Below, piece after piece: positions 51,961-60,500 of a stretch of 64,000 nt of DNA (positions are counted from its first letter, which is position 1; each line of letters starts with the position of its first letter). Position numbers and translations under genes: made by a program. The notes beneath the pieces are model-generated. The model worked only from the letters and a program-made list of their open reading frames with translations, had not been told where the DNA came from and did not search any database. This stretch comes from a virus. The stretch spans positions 126,001 through 190,000 of IMG/VR virus record IMGVR_UViG_3300045999_010033. The stretch is one strand, 5' to 3'.

Positions 51961-53070
51961 TTACCACTTTCTGCATGACCAGTAACGCGCTTTCCATCTT
52001 GGGCCAGGATTATCACAGTTGTGTCTAGCTCTGAATGATTTGCGTCTTTCAGGATTTGATTTTTTAATACGCATATTTGGGTCTCCGAAGTTTACTTTAA
52101 CAACGTTACCTTTATCATTTTTAACGTACACTTTAAATTTTTTAACATCACCCTGCATTGGTTTGCCGAGCTTTACTTTTCTACCCTGATATTCTGCTTC
52201 AAAAACGCAACCGCATCCTGCTTCATTTAGTGTTCGGTTATATTCTCTCATAAAGACAATAAAGTCTTTGTAGTCATCATAGTTTTCAACATCGTATTCT
52301 ACGGGTTGAACTCTTCCGTAATTAATTTCGGAATCTTTATCTCTACGTTCGGGATGATCTGGATATTCTTCTTTCATAGCTTTTTGTTTTGATATTTCGA
52401 TAGCAGCCAATTGTTTTTGCGCTGCAGATTTACTTGAATGTGTTCCTAATCGGTCTCCACCTTTCTTTGGATATACTGCGTACTTATCTCCTACTTTCTT
52501 AATAGTTTCTTTAACCGGCTCATATCCTTTTCTCTGATTATCTTTTGTATCGGATTGATATCCTGGCTCTACTTCTCTATCATCATCAAAATCATATGTA
52601 TCTAATTCGGCAGGATATCCATAATCGGGTGTATATGAAGAACTCTTATGATGATGCAAAAAATTACCATCACCGGTCCCATGTGGTATGTGATTGCGGG
52701 AGTTAATTGCTTCAGAAACCGGTACACAATTTGGAACTTCTTTACCATTTTTGTCTTTCATTCCAACTTGCTTATATCCATCCCAGCATGGCCCTTCCAA
52801 TAACTCATCATCATCTTTATCTAATGGATTTTCGACTGGAATACGTCCACTTGGCTGTACCCATCCACCTGCGGAAGGGTCGTATCCTTCATTACAAGTA
52901 CGCCATCCACCACCCTTTGATTTATAGTTTTTTGCAGCCCATCCATTTGCATATGCACTTGGGTAAACATCAAATTTACGTTTTGCCGCAGCCTTTGATG
53001 CTGACCATTTTGCTGGGTCAGTCGGGCAATTCTTTTCTAAAAATAATTCTAATCTTTCTTCTATTGTCAT
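51961..53070 (-). CDS. Cys-rich head-cluster protein ending in NPGPRWKARYWSC
   Basis: The 369-residue protein starts MTIEERLELFLEK; an imperfect tag (P3 is Phe, so FLE rather than [L/I]xE). Residues about 28-75 have the pattern KFDVYPSAYANGWAAKNYKSKGGGWRT, a module found in phage and other viral proteins of unknown function. A Pro-rich, Cys-containing middle follows with PCWDGYKQVGM. The C-terminus reads RRKSFRARHNCDNPGPRWKARYWSCRKW, a Cys/Arg-rich ending likely to bind metal or nucleic acid. Position between portal and tagged genes suggests a head-associated protein. Confidence 0.6.
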   Translation of the reverse strand: MTIEERLELFLEKNCPTDPAKWSASKAAAKRKFDVYPSAYANGWAAKNYKSKGGGWRTCNEGYDPSAGGWVQPSGRIPVENPLDKDDDELLEGPCWDGYKQVGMKDKNGKEVPNCVPVSEAINSRNHIPHGTGDGNFLHHHKSSSYTPDYGYPAELDTYDFDDDREVEPGYQSDTKDNQRKGYEPVKETIKKVGDKYAVYPKKGGDRLGTHSSKSAAQKQLAAIEISKQKAMKEEYPDHPERRDKDSEINYGRVQPVEYDVENYDDYKDFIVFMREYNRTLNEAGCGCVFEAEYQGRKVKLGKPMQGDVKKFKVYVKNDKGNVVKVNFGDPNMRIKKSNPERRKSFRARHNCDNPGPRWKARYWSCRKW

Positions 53071-53071
53071 T

Positions 53072-53713
53072 TTAGTTTACGGATTTAGATTTAGTATCAC
53101 GACCCGCCTGTCGGGCTTTTCTACCTGCACAGTGTGCTTTTTGGCTGAATCCTTTGGGGTTATCGCAATCAATTGATTTTTTGTAGCCTTTTGTCCATTT
53201 TTCATTTAGTCGGTTTTCGTGCTTTATGATTAACTCACCCAATACTTCTATTAGTCCGACCAATCTTTGAAACCCGATTTGGTCCATTTGAACTTTACCA
53301 CCACATATTTCTTCCATATAACCATTAAATTCTTCACGAGCATCTTCTAAATTAAAACCGCCTTCGGCTGCTTTTTTATAGTGTGGAAGTTTTACAACAA
53401 AATGATGATAGGTAAGAATTGCTACTCCACCCTTTTCTTTTGCATCTTTAGTTATTTTAGTAGCACCTTCTAATCTTTTCTTTGCAAAATCTTCAAAACT
53501 TTCTATTTTTGGAGAGTTTGATTTAACTAGATTTGCGGAAGTTTTTTTCTTTTCATCACCATAGGATTTACCCATAGCCTGCCCAGCGGTAGTTTCTCTT
53601 CCAGCTATCGTCACTTTTGTAGATGGACGTATATCATGCTGCTTTGCATAAGCATCAAATTCGGCTTGAGATTTAAATTCTAATTCGTTCAATATATCTT
53701 TAAGTCTAATCAT
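53072..53713 (-). CDS. Tagged head-cargo protein ending in GFSQKAHC motif
   Basis: Starting at ATG 53713 gives 213 residues; an in-frame ATG upstream (53770) would overlap the next gene. The tag is MIRLKDILNE (E10), then L. The middle is helical (ESFEDFAKKRLEGATKITKD, EEFNGYMEEICGG). The C-terminus reads WTKGYKKSIDCDNPKGFSQKAHCAG, a recurrent Cys-containing motif in phage virion proteins, followed by a basic tail (RKARQAGRDTKSKS). The motif could bind DNA or a metal. Confidence 0.7.
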   Translation of the reverse strand: MIRLKDILNELEFKSQAEFDAYAKQHDIRPSTKVTIAGRETTAGQAMGKSYGDEKKKTSANLVKSNSPKIESFEDFAKKRLEGATKITKDAKEKGGVAILTYHHFVVKLPHYKKAAEGGFNLEDAREEFNGYMEEICGGKVQMDQIGFQRLVGLIEVLGELIIKHENRLNEKWTKGYKKSIDCDNPKGFSQKAHCAGRKARQAGRDTKSKSVN

Positions 53714-53714
53714 T

Positions 53715-53954
53715 TTATTTAATGGCTTTACCAAACTCTTGTGAAAAGTCCGTATCTTGTGATAAATCAATTGTTTGAACTCGGCACTTTTTACATTCGT
53801 GTTTTTGTGTAAGTATTTCTATTACTTGTTTAGCTTCACTCATTGATTTAGCTTTTGTAAAAAGTATTTGTTCATCCTTTTTGCCAGGAGGAACACCCCA
53901 AATAATATATTCAGTTTTAGTGGTTTCTTTTAATATATCTTTAAGTCTAATCAT
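53715..53954 (-). CDS. Small tagged head-cargo protein (79 residues)
   Basis: The protein starts MIRLKDILKE (E10), then TTKTEYIIWGVPPGKKDEQILF. A strand, a helix (SMSEAKQVIEILTQKHEC) and a CKKC pair (residues about 54-57) follow, with an acidic end. Its tag is almost identical to that of the 53072 protein. It lies between the latter (1 base away) and the basic protein at 53951, whose end it overlaps by 4 bases. Confidence 0.68.
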   Translation of the reverse strand: MIRLKDILKETTKTEYIIWGVPPGKKDEQILFTKAKSMSEAKQVIEILTQKHECKKCRVQTIDLSQDTDFSQEFGKAIK

Positions 53955-54295
53955 GTCGGCGGATTATATTTTTTATCACTTCCCTTTTTATCCCAACTAA
54001 CTCTTACTGGCTTTTTACCTTTACTGCCATCACCTTTATCGCCACGTCCTGCTTTGTTTTGTTTTGCACGTTTACGTCTTACGAAACTTGCTCTACCTTT
54101 TTTTCCAAGCTTTTTTGCCGCTGCCGATGAAAGACATGCCGCATATGCTTCACCTTCTTCGCCGGCTCCACACTTTCCAACACGTTTACCACTGGAATCA
54201 TATCTATCCCAGCCACCACCTCCTTTACCTCCCCATTTGCCCTTTCCGAACCACTTACGGAGGTCTTCGTCTAAAAGGTCAAATAGTTTAATCAT
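53951..54295 (-). CDS. Basic tagged head-cargo protein (DUF6321-like)
   Basis: The 114-residue protein starts MIKLFDLLDE (E10). The body is very Gly/Lys/Arg-rich (WFGKGKWGGKGGGGWDRY, then a Cys pair in GKCGAGEEGEAYAACLSSAA, then RASFVRRKRAKQNK). The WGGKGGGGW and RRKRA arrangement is one I associate with a family of small basic phage and viral proteins (DUF6321). The strong basic charge suggests DNA binding inside the head or after injection. It overlaps the 107-residue gene by 1 base at its start. Confidence 0.7.
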   Translation of the reverse strand: MIKLFDLLDEDLRKWFGKGKWGGKGGGGWDRYDSSGKRVGKCGAGEEGEAYAACLSSAAAKKLGKKGRASFVRRKRAKQNKAGRGDKGDGSKGKKPVRVSWDKKGSDKKYNPPT

Positions 54296-54618
54296 TAGAA
54301 TACGGAATTGATTTGAGATGAAACCTCTTTACCATACTTTGATTGACATTGTTTCATCAATTCATTATAGATATTTGTTCTCAAATCTATAAGCTCTTTT
54401 GGAGTATGTCCAAACTCTTTCTGCATATCCAACATACTATTCAAAATGTTTTCAAATGCTCCCATTTTCATAAATTTGGCGAACTCAAGTACCGCTTCGG
54501 TATGCGCATTTCTATCGGTTAATTTTTCTATCTTTTTAACGATAGGGTCTACATTGATCGCTTCTTTTAATCCGGTAACTACCTTTGTTTCTGATAGTAT
54601 ATTAGTTAGTTTAATCAT
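54295..54618 (-). CDS. Tagged head-cargo protein, helical (107 residues)
   Basis: The product starts MIKLTNILSE (E10), then TKVVTGLKEAI. The rest is helical and acidic-basic, for example TEAVLEFAKFMKMGAFENILN and TNIYNELMKQCQSKYGKE. It is the first tagged gene after the terminase gene, with an ATATTTATA motif 27 bases upstream. No known domain was recognised. Confidence 0.68.
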   Translation of the reverse strand: MIKLTNILSETKVVTGLKEAINVDPIVKKIEKLTDRNAHTEAVLEFAKFMKMGAFENILNSMLDMQKEFGHTPKELIDLRTNIYNELMKQCQSKYGKEVSSQINSVF

Positions 54619-54644
54619 GCTATTTTATTTTAAGTGTTTCAATC

Positions 54645-54653
54645 TATAAATAT
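54645..54653 (-). promoter_or_regulatory. ATATTTATA motif before first tagged gene
   Basis: Perfect copy 27 bases before the ATG at 54618, just after the terminase stop codon. Confidence 0.45.
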
Positions 54654-54657
54654 ACAA

Positions 54658-56262
54658 TTATCCTAATAACCATCTTATATCTTCAATCTCTCCGTTATTT
54701 CCATAAGAAATTTCATATGGGTTATTTTGTAAGTGGTTTTTAGTATAAACACTTTCGTATTGTTGTATTTTAGCCGAACTTAACATAGACTTTGTAAGGT
54801 CTACTCCTTCATTTCTAAGCCTCAATGCAGTATTTCTAACCCACAGTCCTATCGCCATAGCCATTGTCAAGTCATCGTTGTAGCCCTTCATTGCTTCCGC
54901 TCTACCATTAAACCAAATAAATGTAAATAATTCTTCTATCATACGAGAAGACCGTATTAATATCTCTTTTTCTCTAAGATACGTATCTAATGCAGAAATA
55001 ATAAGTGGTCGCGTCCTTTGTGTTACCGAAAATCCAGCAACCATCTTGCGTTCCTCACGATAATATTTGTTGGTCATTTGCCTTTCTACATCAATGTATT
55101 TCAAGTCATTACTCATGTAAAATAGATTACCATATCCACGATTAATGATTTGTTGTATGGCGGCCCAACCTACGTTTGAGTTTTCCACAACTAATAGGGC
55201 ATTATTGTATTCGGTAGCAAGTGAAACTAATAGGTTTCCAAAATCTTTTGTATTGATTTTACCACGATATTCTGCAACTTGTGAGCAATTATCTAAATCT
55301 ATAACTTGTGCAGTTGAAAAGTCATTTGAATCACCACGTGAAACGTCCGCAGCAACCATATAGTTTCTTGTATAATCCGGATGTTCCCATCTCCATAGGT
55401 TTCCATCGAAACCAGTTTTTTCAATTGGATCGATTACCCAAGTTTGCTTATACCACATTAGAAGTTGTGGGTCTATCACAGTATCACCGGAACTTACAAA
55501 ATCACAATCACACTCTTGCGCAGCTCCTTTTACACCAAGAACACGTGTTTGATCATCTCTCCACGTTTGATTTCTTTCAGGGTGCTCTGTCCAATGAAGC
55601 ATTATATTATTGAATCCATTTATTCCACTTTCTCCATCTACCCACATTTTATGAAACCAATTACCAACACCATTTGGAGTTGATAGTACAATAGCAGAAC
55701 CACCAGTTGAAAGTGTAGATTGCGCCGATAGCCAAATTTCATCAATATCTCTAATGAACGCTGCCTCATCAATTACAAGCAATGATAGGGCTTCAGAACG
55801 TCCTGCATCAGGAGATGATGTGATTGCTTTAACTTGCGAACCATTTTTTAGTTTAAGAGATAATTTATTATCTTCAACTGATGCGGATGAGCCATCTCTC
55901 AACCAAATTGGCAAAAGATCGTGCATCACTCTTACTTTTTCTACAAGGTTTTTTGCAACTGTTACTTTTGTAGCAATAACAAGTGCGTTAAAATCCGCAT
56001 TGAATATCATTTTCCATAAAATAAATCCTGCGGATAACGTGGATAATCCAAGTTGTCTACTCTTTAAAATTATATTATAACGATTATCTTTAAAATCAGT
56101 AATACATTTTTCTTGAAATGGAAAAAGGTGAAATGGAATTTTACCACGAGTAGGGTGCTGAATGACACAATACTTTTTCATAAAGTATATTGGGTCTAAT
56201 GCACATTTTTTATACTCATCGGCAATTAGGTCTTTCAGGCTTCTATTTGGATTTATTGGCAT
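54658..56262 (-). CDS. Terminase large subunit, gp17-like
   Basis: The 534-residue protein has both terminase parts. The ATPase has a Walker A-like SRQLGLST (residues 68-75), Walker B LLVIDEAAF (161-169) and a motif III region (IVLSTPNGVG at 191-200). The nuclease has acidic residues D306 in AADVSRGD, E360 in LLVVENSN and D463/D464 in GYNDDLTMAMAI. It drives DNA into the prohead through the portal and cuts the genome. It lies between the membrane-protein gene (sharing one base) and the tagged genes. The small terminase subunit was not identified in this window. Confidence 0.96.
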   Translation of the reverse strand: MPINPNRSLKDLIADEYKKCALDPIYFMKKYCVIQHPTRGKIPFHLFPFQEKCITDFKDNRYNIILKSRQLGLSTLSAGFILWKMIFNADFNALVIATKVTVAKNLVEKVRVMHDLLPIWLRDGSSASVEDNKLSLKLKNGSQVKAITSSPDAGRSEALSLLVIDEAAFIRDIDEIWLSAQSTLSTGGSAIVLSTPNGVGNWFHKMWVDGESGINGFNNIMLHWTEHPERNQTWRDDQTRVLGVKGAAQECDCDFVSSGDTVIDPQLLMWYKQTWVIDPIEKTGFDGNLWRWEHPDYTRNYMVAADVSRGDSNDFSTAQVIDLDNCSQVAEYRGKINTKDFGNLLVSLATEYNNALLVVENSNVGWAAIQQIINRGYGNLFYMSNDLKYIDVERQMTNKYYREERKMVAGFSVTQRTRPLIISALDTYLREKEILIRSSRMIEELFTFIWFNGRAEAMKGYNDDLTMAMAIGLWVRNTALRLRNEGVDLTKSMLSSAKIQQYESVYTKNHLQNNPYEISYGNNGEIEDIRWLLG

Positions 56263-56918
56263 TATTTTTTCAATTTTATTTTCCAGTAAACTGAACCATT
56301 TACATATGGTGTGATTGTAGAGCCATTTTGTAATCCAACACCTAATCCAAATATTTTATTTTTTGGAGTTTGGTACATTAGACTTAATCCAATCGTATTT
56401 GGTAATTGGTTTTTTGTAAATCCACCATTTATTCCGAAATACAAAGTTGAAGTTGGTACCGGAGTTAACCACGTTGTATCGTGAATTTCTTTTTGATTGA
56501 TATTAGATAAATATGTTCTATACCAAATACGATTTTCTTTTATAGTATCAGTTAAAGTTACATATCCCAATGAATCTTTTAATTCAAGTGTATCAATAGA
56601 AACTTTCTTTGCAAAATAGTCTTTAAGAATTTCTGCGGTATCCACATTTTCATATTGAACCGCAGTATCGTATTCAACTATAAATGTGTATATTTGTTCT
56701 TTACTACGATATTCAGTAAAACGATTTGGAATGTATTTAGTACTTGTTGTTTTTTTATTTACTTTATAAAGTTCTCCATCAATTACAACCGTATTTGATT
56801 TATCATATTTAGATTGTTGACATTGCATAAATGTCAAAAAAATTAAGAATATAACAAGTAATACTCCTTTCCAATCGAGTAGTGATTTGAAATTAAAATT
56901 TAACGATGAGTTCGGCAT
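56262..56918 (-). CDS. Small membrane-anchored protein with beta-rich C-terminus
   Basis: The 218-residue protein has a single N-terminal membrane helix (LLDWKGVLLVIFLIFLTFM, about residues 13-31) followed by CQQSKYDKS, reminiscent of a lipoprotein-like junction. The extracellular part has strands such as NTVVIDGELYKVN, then a helical stretch with DTAEILKDYF. The C-terminal part has repeated short strands ending YWKIKLKK. This layout is common in phages of Bacteroidota, where related proteins often have unknown roles; a spanin-like role in lysis or a membrane-anchored accessory is possible. It shares 26 bases with the next gene. Confidence 0.55.
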   Translation of the reverse strand: MPNSSLNFNFKSLLDWKGVLLVIFLIFLTFMQCQQSKYDKSNTVVIDGELYKVNKKTTSTKYIPNRFTEYRSKEQIYTFIVEYDTAVQYENVDTAEILKDYFAKKVSIDTLELKDSLGYVTLTDTIKENRIWYRTYLSNINQKEIHDTTWLTPVPTSTLYFGINGGFTKNQLPNTIGLSLMYQTPKNKIFGLGVGLQNGSTITPYVNGSVYWKIKLKK

Positions 56919-57570
56919 GATTTAGTTTAATAAATTCTTCTTCTAATAATCGTTTTCTTTCTATTAATAATTCTATCACTTCTCCCGCATCGGTTACTTC
57001 TTGCTCTAAATCTGCTTTTACTTTATTTATATCAATATCCCACGTCCATTTTTGTAAAGAACCATCTTCCATAACAATAGTAAAATCATCTTTTACTGAT
57101 GCCAATGCTTCTTCAAATCTTTGCTTCATTTCTTTTGAAAACGCTAATTTATTACGAGTTAGTTTGTAATCAACATATAAATCATAAACACCATCAATTC
57201 TCAATTGTGTTTCAAATTCAGCAAGGCAATTAATACATTTGCCAGTTTTCCTCAATACCTTTTTATCGGCATGGGAATACTTAATTGTTTTACAACTTTC
57301 GTTTGAGCAAGTGTTTAGTTTTTGTAGATATTGTCTTACATCATCAAAATCCGAAACTGATTCTTTGAATCCATCTTGTTGCTTCCATGTCTTTCCATCC
57401 TTATCGGTCCAAACTTCTCCAACTTCTCTTTTTACAATTTCTTCTTTTTCTCCATCATAACCAAATACTCTTTTTGTATTATCTTCTCTACCGAAAACGG
57501 TATCAATTATTTTTTTACGAGATTTGTGAATGTACTTGTTTTTTTCATCCCAACTTTTCCTTTTTTGCAT
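56893..57570 (-). CDS. Zinc-ribbon-like conserved protein upstream of terminase
   Basis: The 225-residue protein has a conserved pattern: GEVWTDKDGKTWKQQDGF, then two Cys pairs (C-x4-C near residues 87-92 in TCSNESCK and CINC near residue 112) typical of a zinc ribbon. A helical part with ETQLRIDGVYDLYVDYKL and a Glu-rich end (ELLIERKRLLEEEF) follow. I recall similar sequences beside terminase genes of marine T4-like phages, but no function is known. A small-terminase or DNA-binding role is possible. It is followed by the membrane-protein gene with a 26-base overlap. Confidence 0.6.
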   Translation of the reverse strand: MQKRKSWDEKNKYIHKSRKKIIDTVFGREDNTKRVFGYDGEKEEIVKREVGEVWTDKDGKTWKQQDGFKESVSDFDDVRQYLQKLNTCSNESCKTIKYSHADKKVLRKTGKCINCLAEFETQLRIDGVYDLYVDYKLTRNKLAFSKEMKQRFEEALASVKDDFTIVMEDGSLQKWTWDIDINKVKADLEQEVTDAGEVIELLIERKRLLEEEFIKLNHAELIVKF

Positions 57571-57599
57571 AGTTTGTTTTTTTGTAACTGTTAATAAAA

Positions 57600-60500
57600 T
57601 TATTCATAAAATATTCCTAAAAGCTGATTTAATGGAGCGAATGTGCCTGTAAGTTTATAAGTCTTTCCGTTATAAACAAATACAATACCTTCTGCTGCTA
57701 CTATTTTATCTACCCCACCCAATGAGTTTAATCTTTCTAATTCGTTTTTGAATTTTTTAATTATAGATGTGTCTCCGGTTTGTTTTACTTTTTGTGCAAC
57801 TGAATCCAATTTCGTTTTCATAGCACGAATGGCAGTATCGGGGTGCACAGTTATTACTGATGTTACAAATTGTAAAACTTCAGAACCTACTCCCAAAAAT
57901 ATTTCTTCAAACGGTTTTATATTATCACGTTGTTGTTTTGGAACATTTATCTTATCGTGCTCTATTGTCCAATTTTGCAATGTTTTATCTGATATTGTAT
58001 TTAACCTAAAAGATTTTTCTCCAAATCCCCATCTGCGGATTAGTGCTTCTTTTGTAAGTTTATCGGGCTTAACGGGTGATTGCTTATCTATAAAATCTGC
58101 CCACCATGCGTAGTGATAATCCGAAACGGAAGCAGAATCAGAAAGTCCAAATTTAGATTGTAGTTTGTTTAATTTTCCAAACCAATATCCTTGCTTCGAT
58201 GAAAGCTCTTTACTTTTTGGAAGTTCTAAAACCGGAGGACCTGCTATCGTATATTTGGATTGCACATTTGCGTTGATTTGTTTTATCATGCCTGCCAATA
58301 CTCTTGCGCTAGATTGGTCGGCGCTTATTGCCTTACCCGCATCATCATAACACACCGTTCCATGAAATACTAATAATGCCTGTCCGTATGGTATTACGTT
58401 TACTGATTCTGGCCATATAACTTCAAGATTCATAAAACATTTCCCATTATTAAATATCTTTTCTTTTTGTTTTTCTGAAAGCCCACCTATTGCGGCGTTA
58501 AGGTCTTTCATTGCAAAATTATACGCATCGGTTAATCCACCACGACCTGCAAATTTAGATGCTACATCTTCTATACCCATTGCGTTTGCTCCTGCATTTG
58601 CAAGATGTCCTTTGTTACGTGCGGCAATCAATCTTCCATTCTTCCAACTTATTGCCAAAGCCTGTCCGTCGGTTTTTTCACGAGCCAATTCCAAACGACC
58701 ACTTAGTGCGCCAGATATAATACGTTTAAGGTCACCAAACGTAAGCCCCATATCATCAAATGGATGTGACATGTGTCCATACGCACCACCTTCTTGTAAT
58801 AGAGAAACTATACGATGCTCATATCCTCTTTCACGAATTACATCAACCGGTCTAATTGCCTTTGGTTTTACATATACATCTGGATAAGAGTATGGGTTTG
58901 GTCTTGAATTAAATGGATACATTTCCCATTTATCTGCTTTATCTTTTGCATATGCATCTCCTTTAGATGGATGAATTGTACGTTTAGCAGGTCCGTTTTC
59001 CTCTCTTGGATTATTAACCGGTATATTTTTTGCTGCCTTTTTAGCATCACGTTTTGAACTATATTCTAATACATCATATCCTACTATTTCAGCGTGCTTT
59101 TTTCCATATTTATCGTGCTTTTCCCAATCAGGAGAATATGGAGATCTGAAACTTTCCCCATTACTTGTCCCATCTACTACGGCTTCATTTACAAAATTCT
59201 TTTTATTGAATTTAGTTGGTTTAAAATCAGTACGTGGTAAGTTCTTAACACGCCAAATTACATATGGTTGGTCTTGCTCATCATCACCGAATATAGTATC
59301 CGCAGTTGGGAAATCAATTTGAATATATCCGCCATTAGTAAACCACTCATCGGATTTATTTATACCATCATTGTTACCCAATTTTCTTTTATATCCTTTT
59401 GGTAAAAACATACCATCGGGTTGGTCATCATTAAATGCACCCTGAATACTTGTTGCTTCGTTTATAATTCCCTCTTGGAATATCTTTTTATTAATCTTAC
59501 CATATTCACGCATTAGTATTCCGGCCACCGCATGGGCTTTATTTTCAACAGAAGAGCCAGTCTTACCATCCTCTGCCCTATCTTTAATAATGCCCATTTC
59601 ATCTTGCTTACGATGTACCATTTCATGCGCAATCGTTCTTAAAATATCGGCAGTTAGGCGACCTTCGGTTGAAACGAATATTTCTTTTGTATTATCATCG
59701 TATCCACCAAGAGATGTTTGTGATTCTGCGAACTCACCACCACCTACTAAATTGATTTTAGGTCTTTCATTTAGTTTCAATCGCTTTGTAGCATATTCAA
59801 CGAAATGATTTATTGATTCGGTTTTACTATCCAATGCATCTTCGGTTTCTCCGGTTTCGGGATTGTGATGTGAAAACGTTTTGTGCCAAATTTTAGATTT
59901 TTCTATTGCCCTTGCAGGATTAAGTTTATCTATTTTTTGTTGTGGTGATAATCTTCTATTAAACATTCCGGTAGCAGGAACATAATGTTCTTCATTCAAT
60001 AAATCTGCTGCGTTTCTTTTTGGTTCTTCTTTTTTATAACTTTTTATAGATTGTAATAATTGCGCATCGGTTAATTTGTATGTTTCTACACGTTTAATAA
60101 CTTTTTCTAAAAAGTTTATTATAAATTTATTGTTACCATCTTGGGTTGATGAAATTTCGAACAAACCCATTGTTGCAGTAGATAGTGCCGCACCACCACC
60201 CGCTGCTTGCGCACCACCAAATCCCAATGTTTCAAGTGCAGCATGCTTCACAATATCTTTTCCCAAATGAATACCAAACCCACCAAATCCATGTGTAAAA
60301 ACACCAACTGAACCTTGTGCTGCTGCACTTGCAACTCCTAACGCACCTTGACCAGCGCTAACCGCTTTGGCCGCCGCTACACCTGCGCCACCTAACATCA
60401 TAGACCCCATTAACAATCCAACATCAATTGCAAAATGTTTGACATGATGTAATTGTTCTTTTCGTTTTTCATCGGAATAATCCCACTTTCCGGTTTGCTT

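Noticed and set aside
53714-53770. N-terminal extension of the 213-residue protein
   Set aside because: It overlaps the end of the 79-residue gene and would bury the MIRLKDILNE tag that matches its neighbours.
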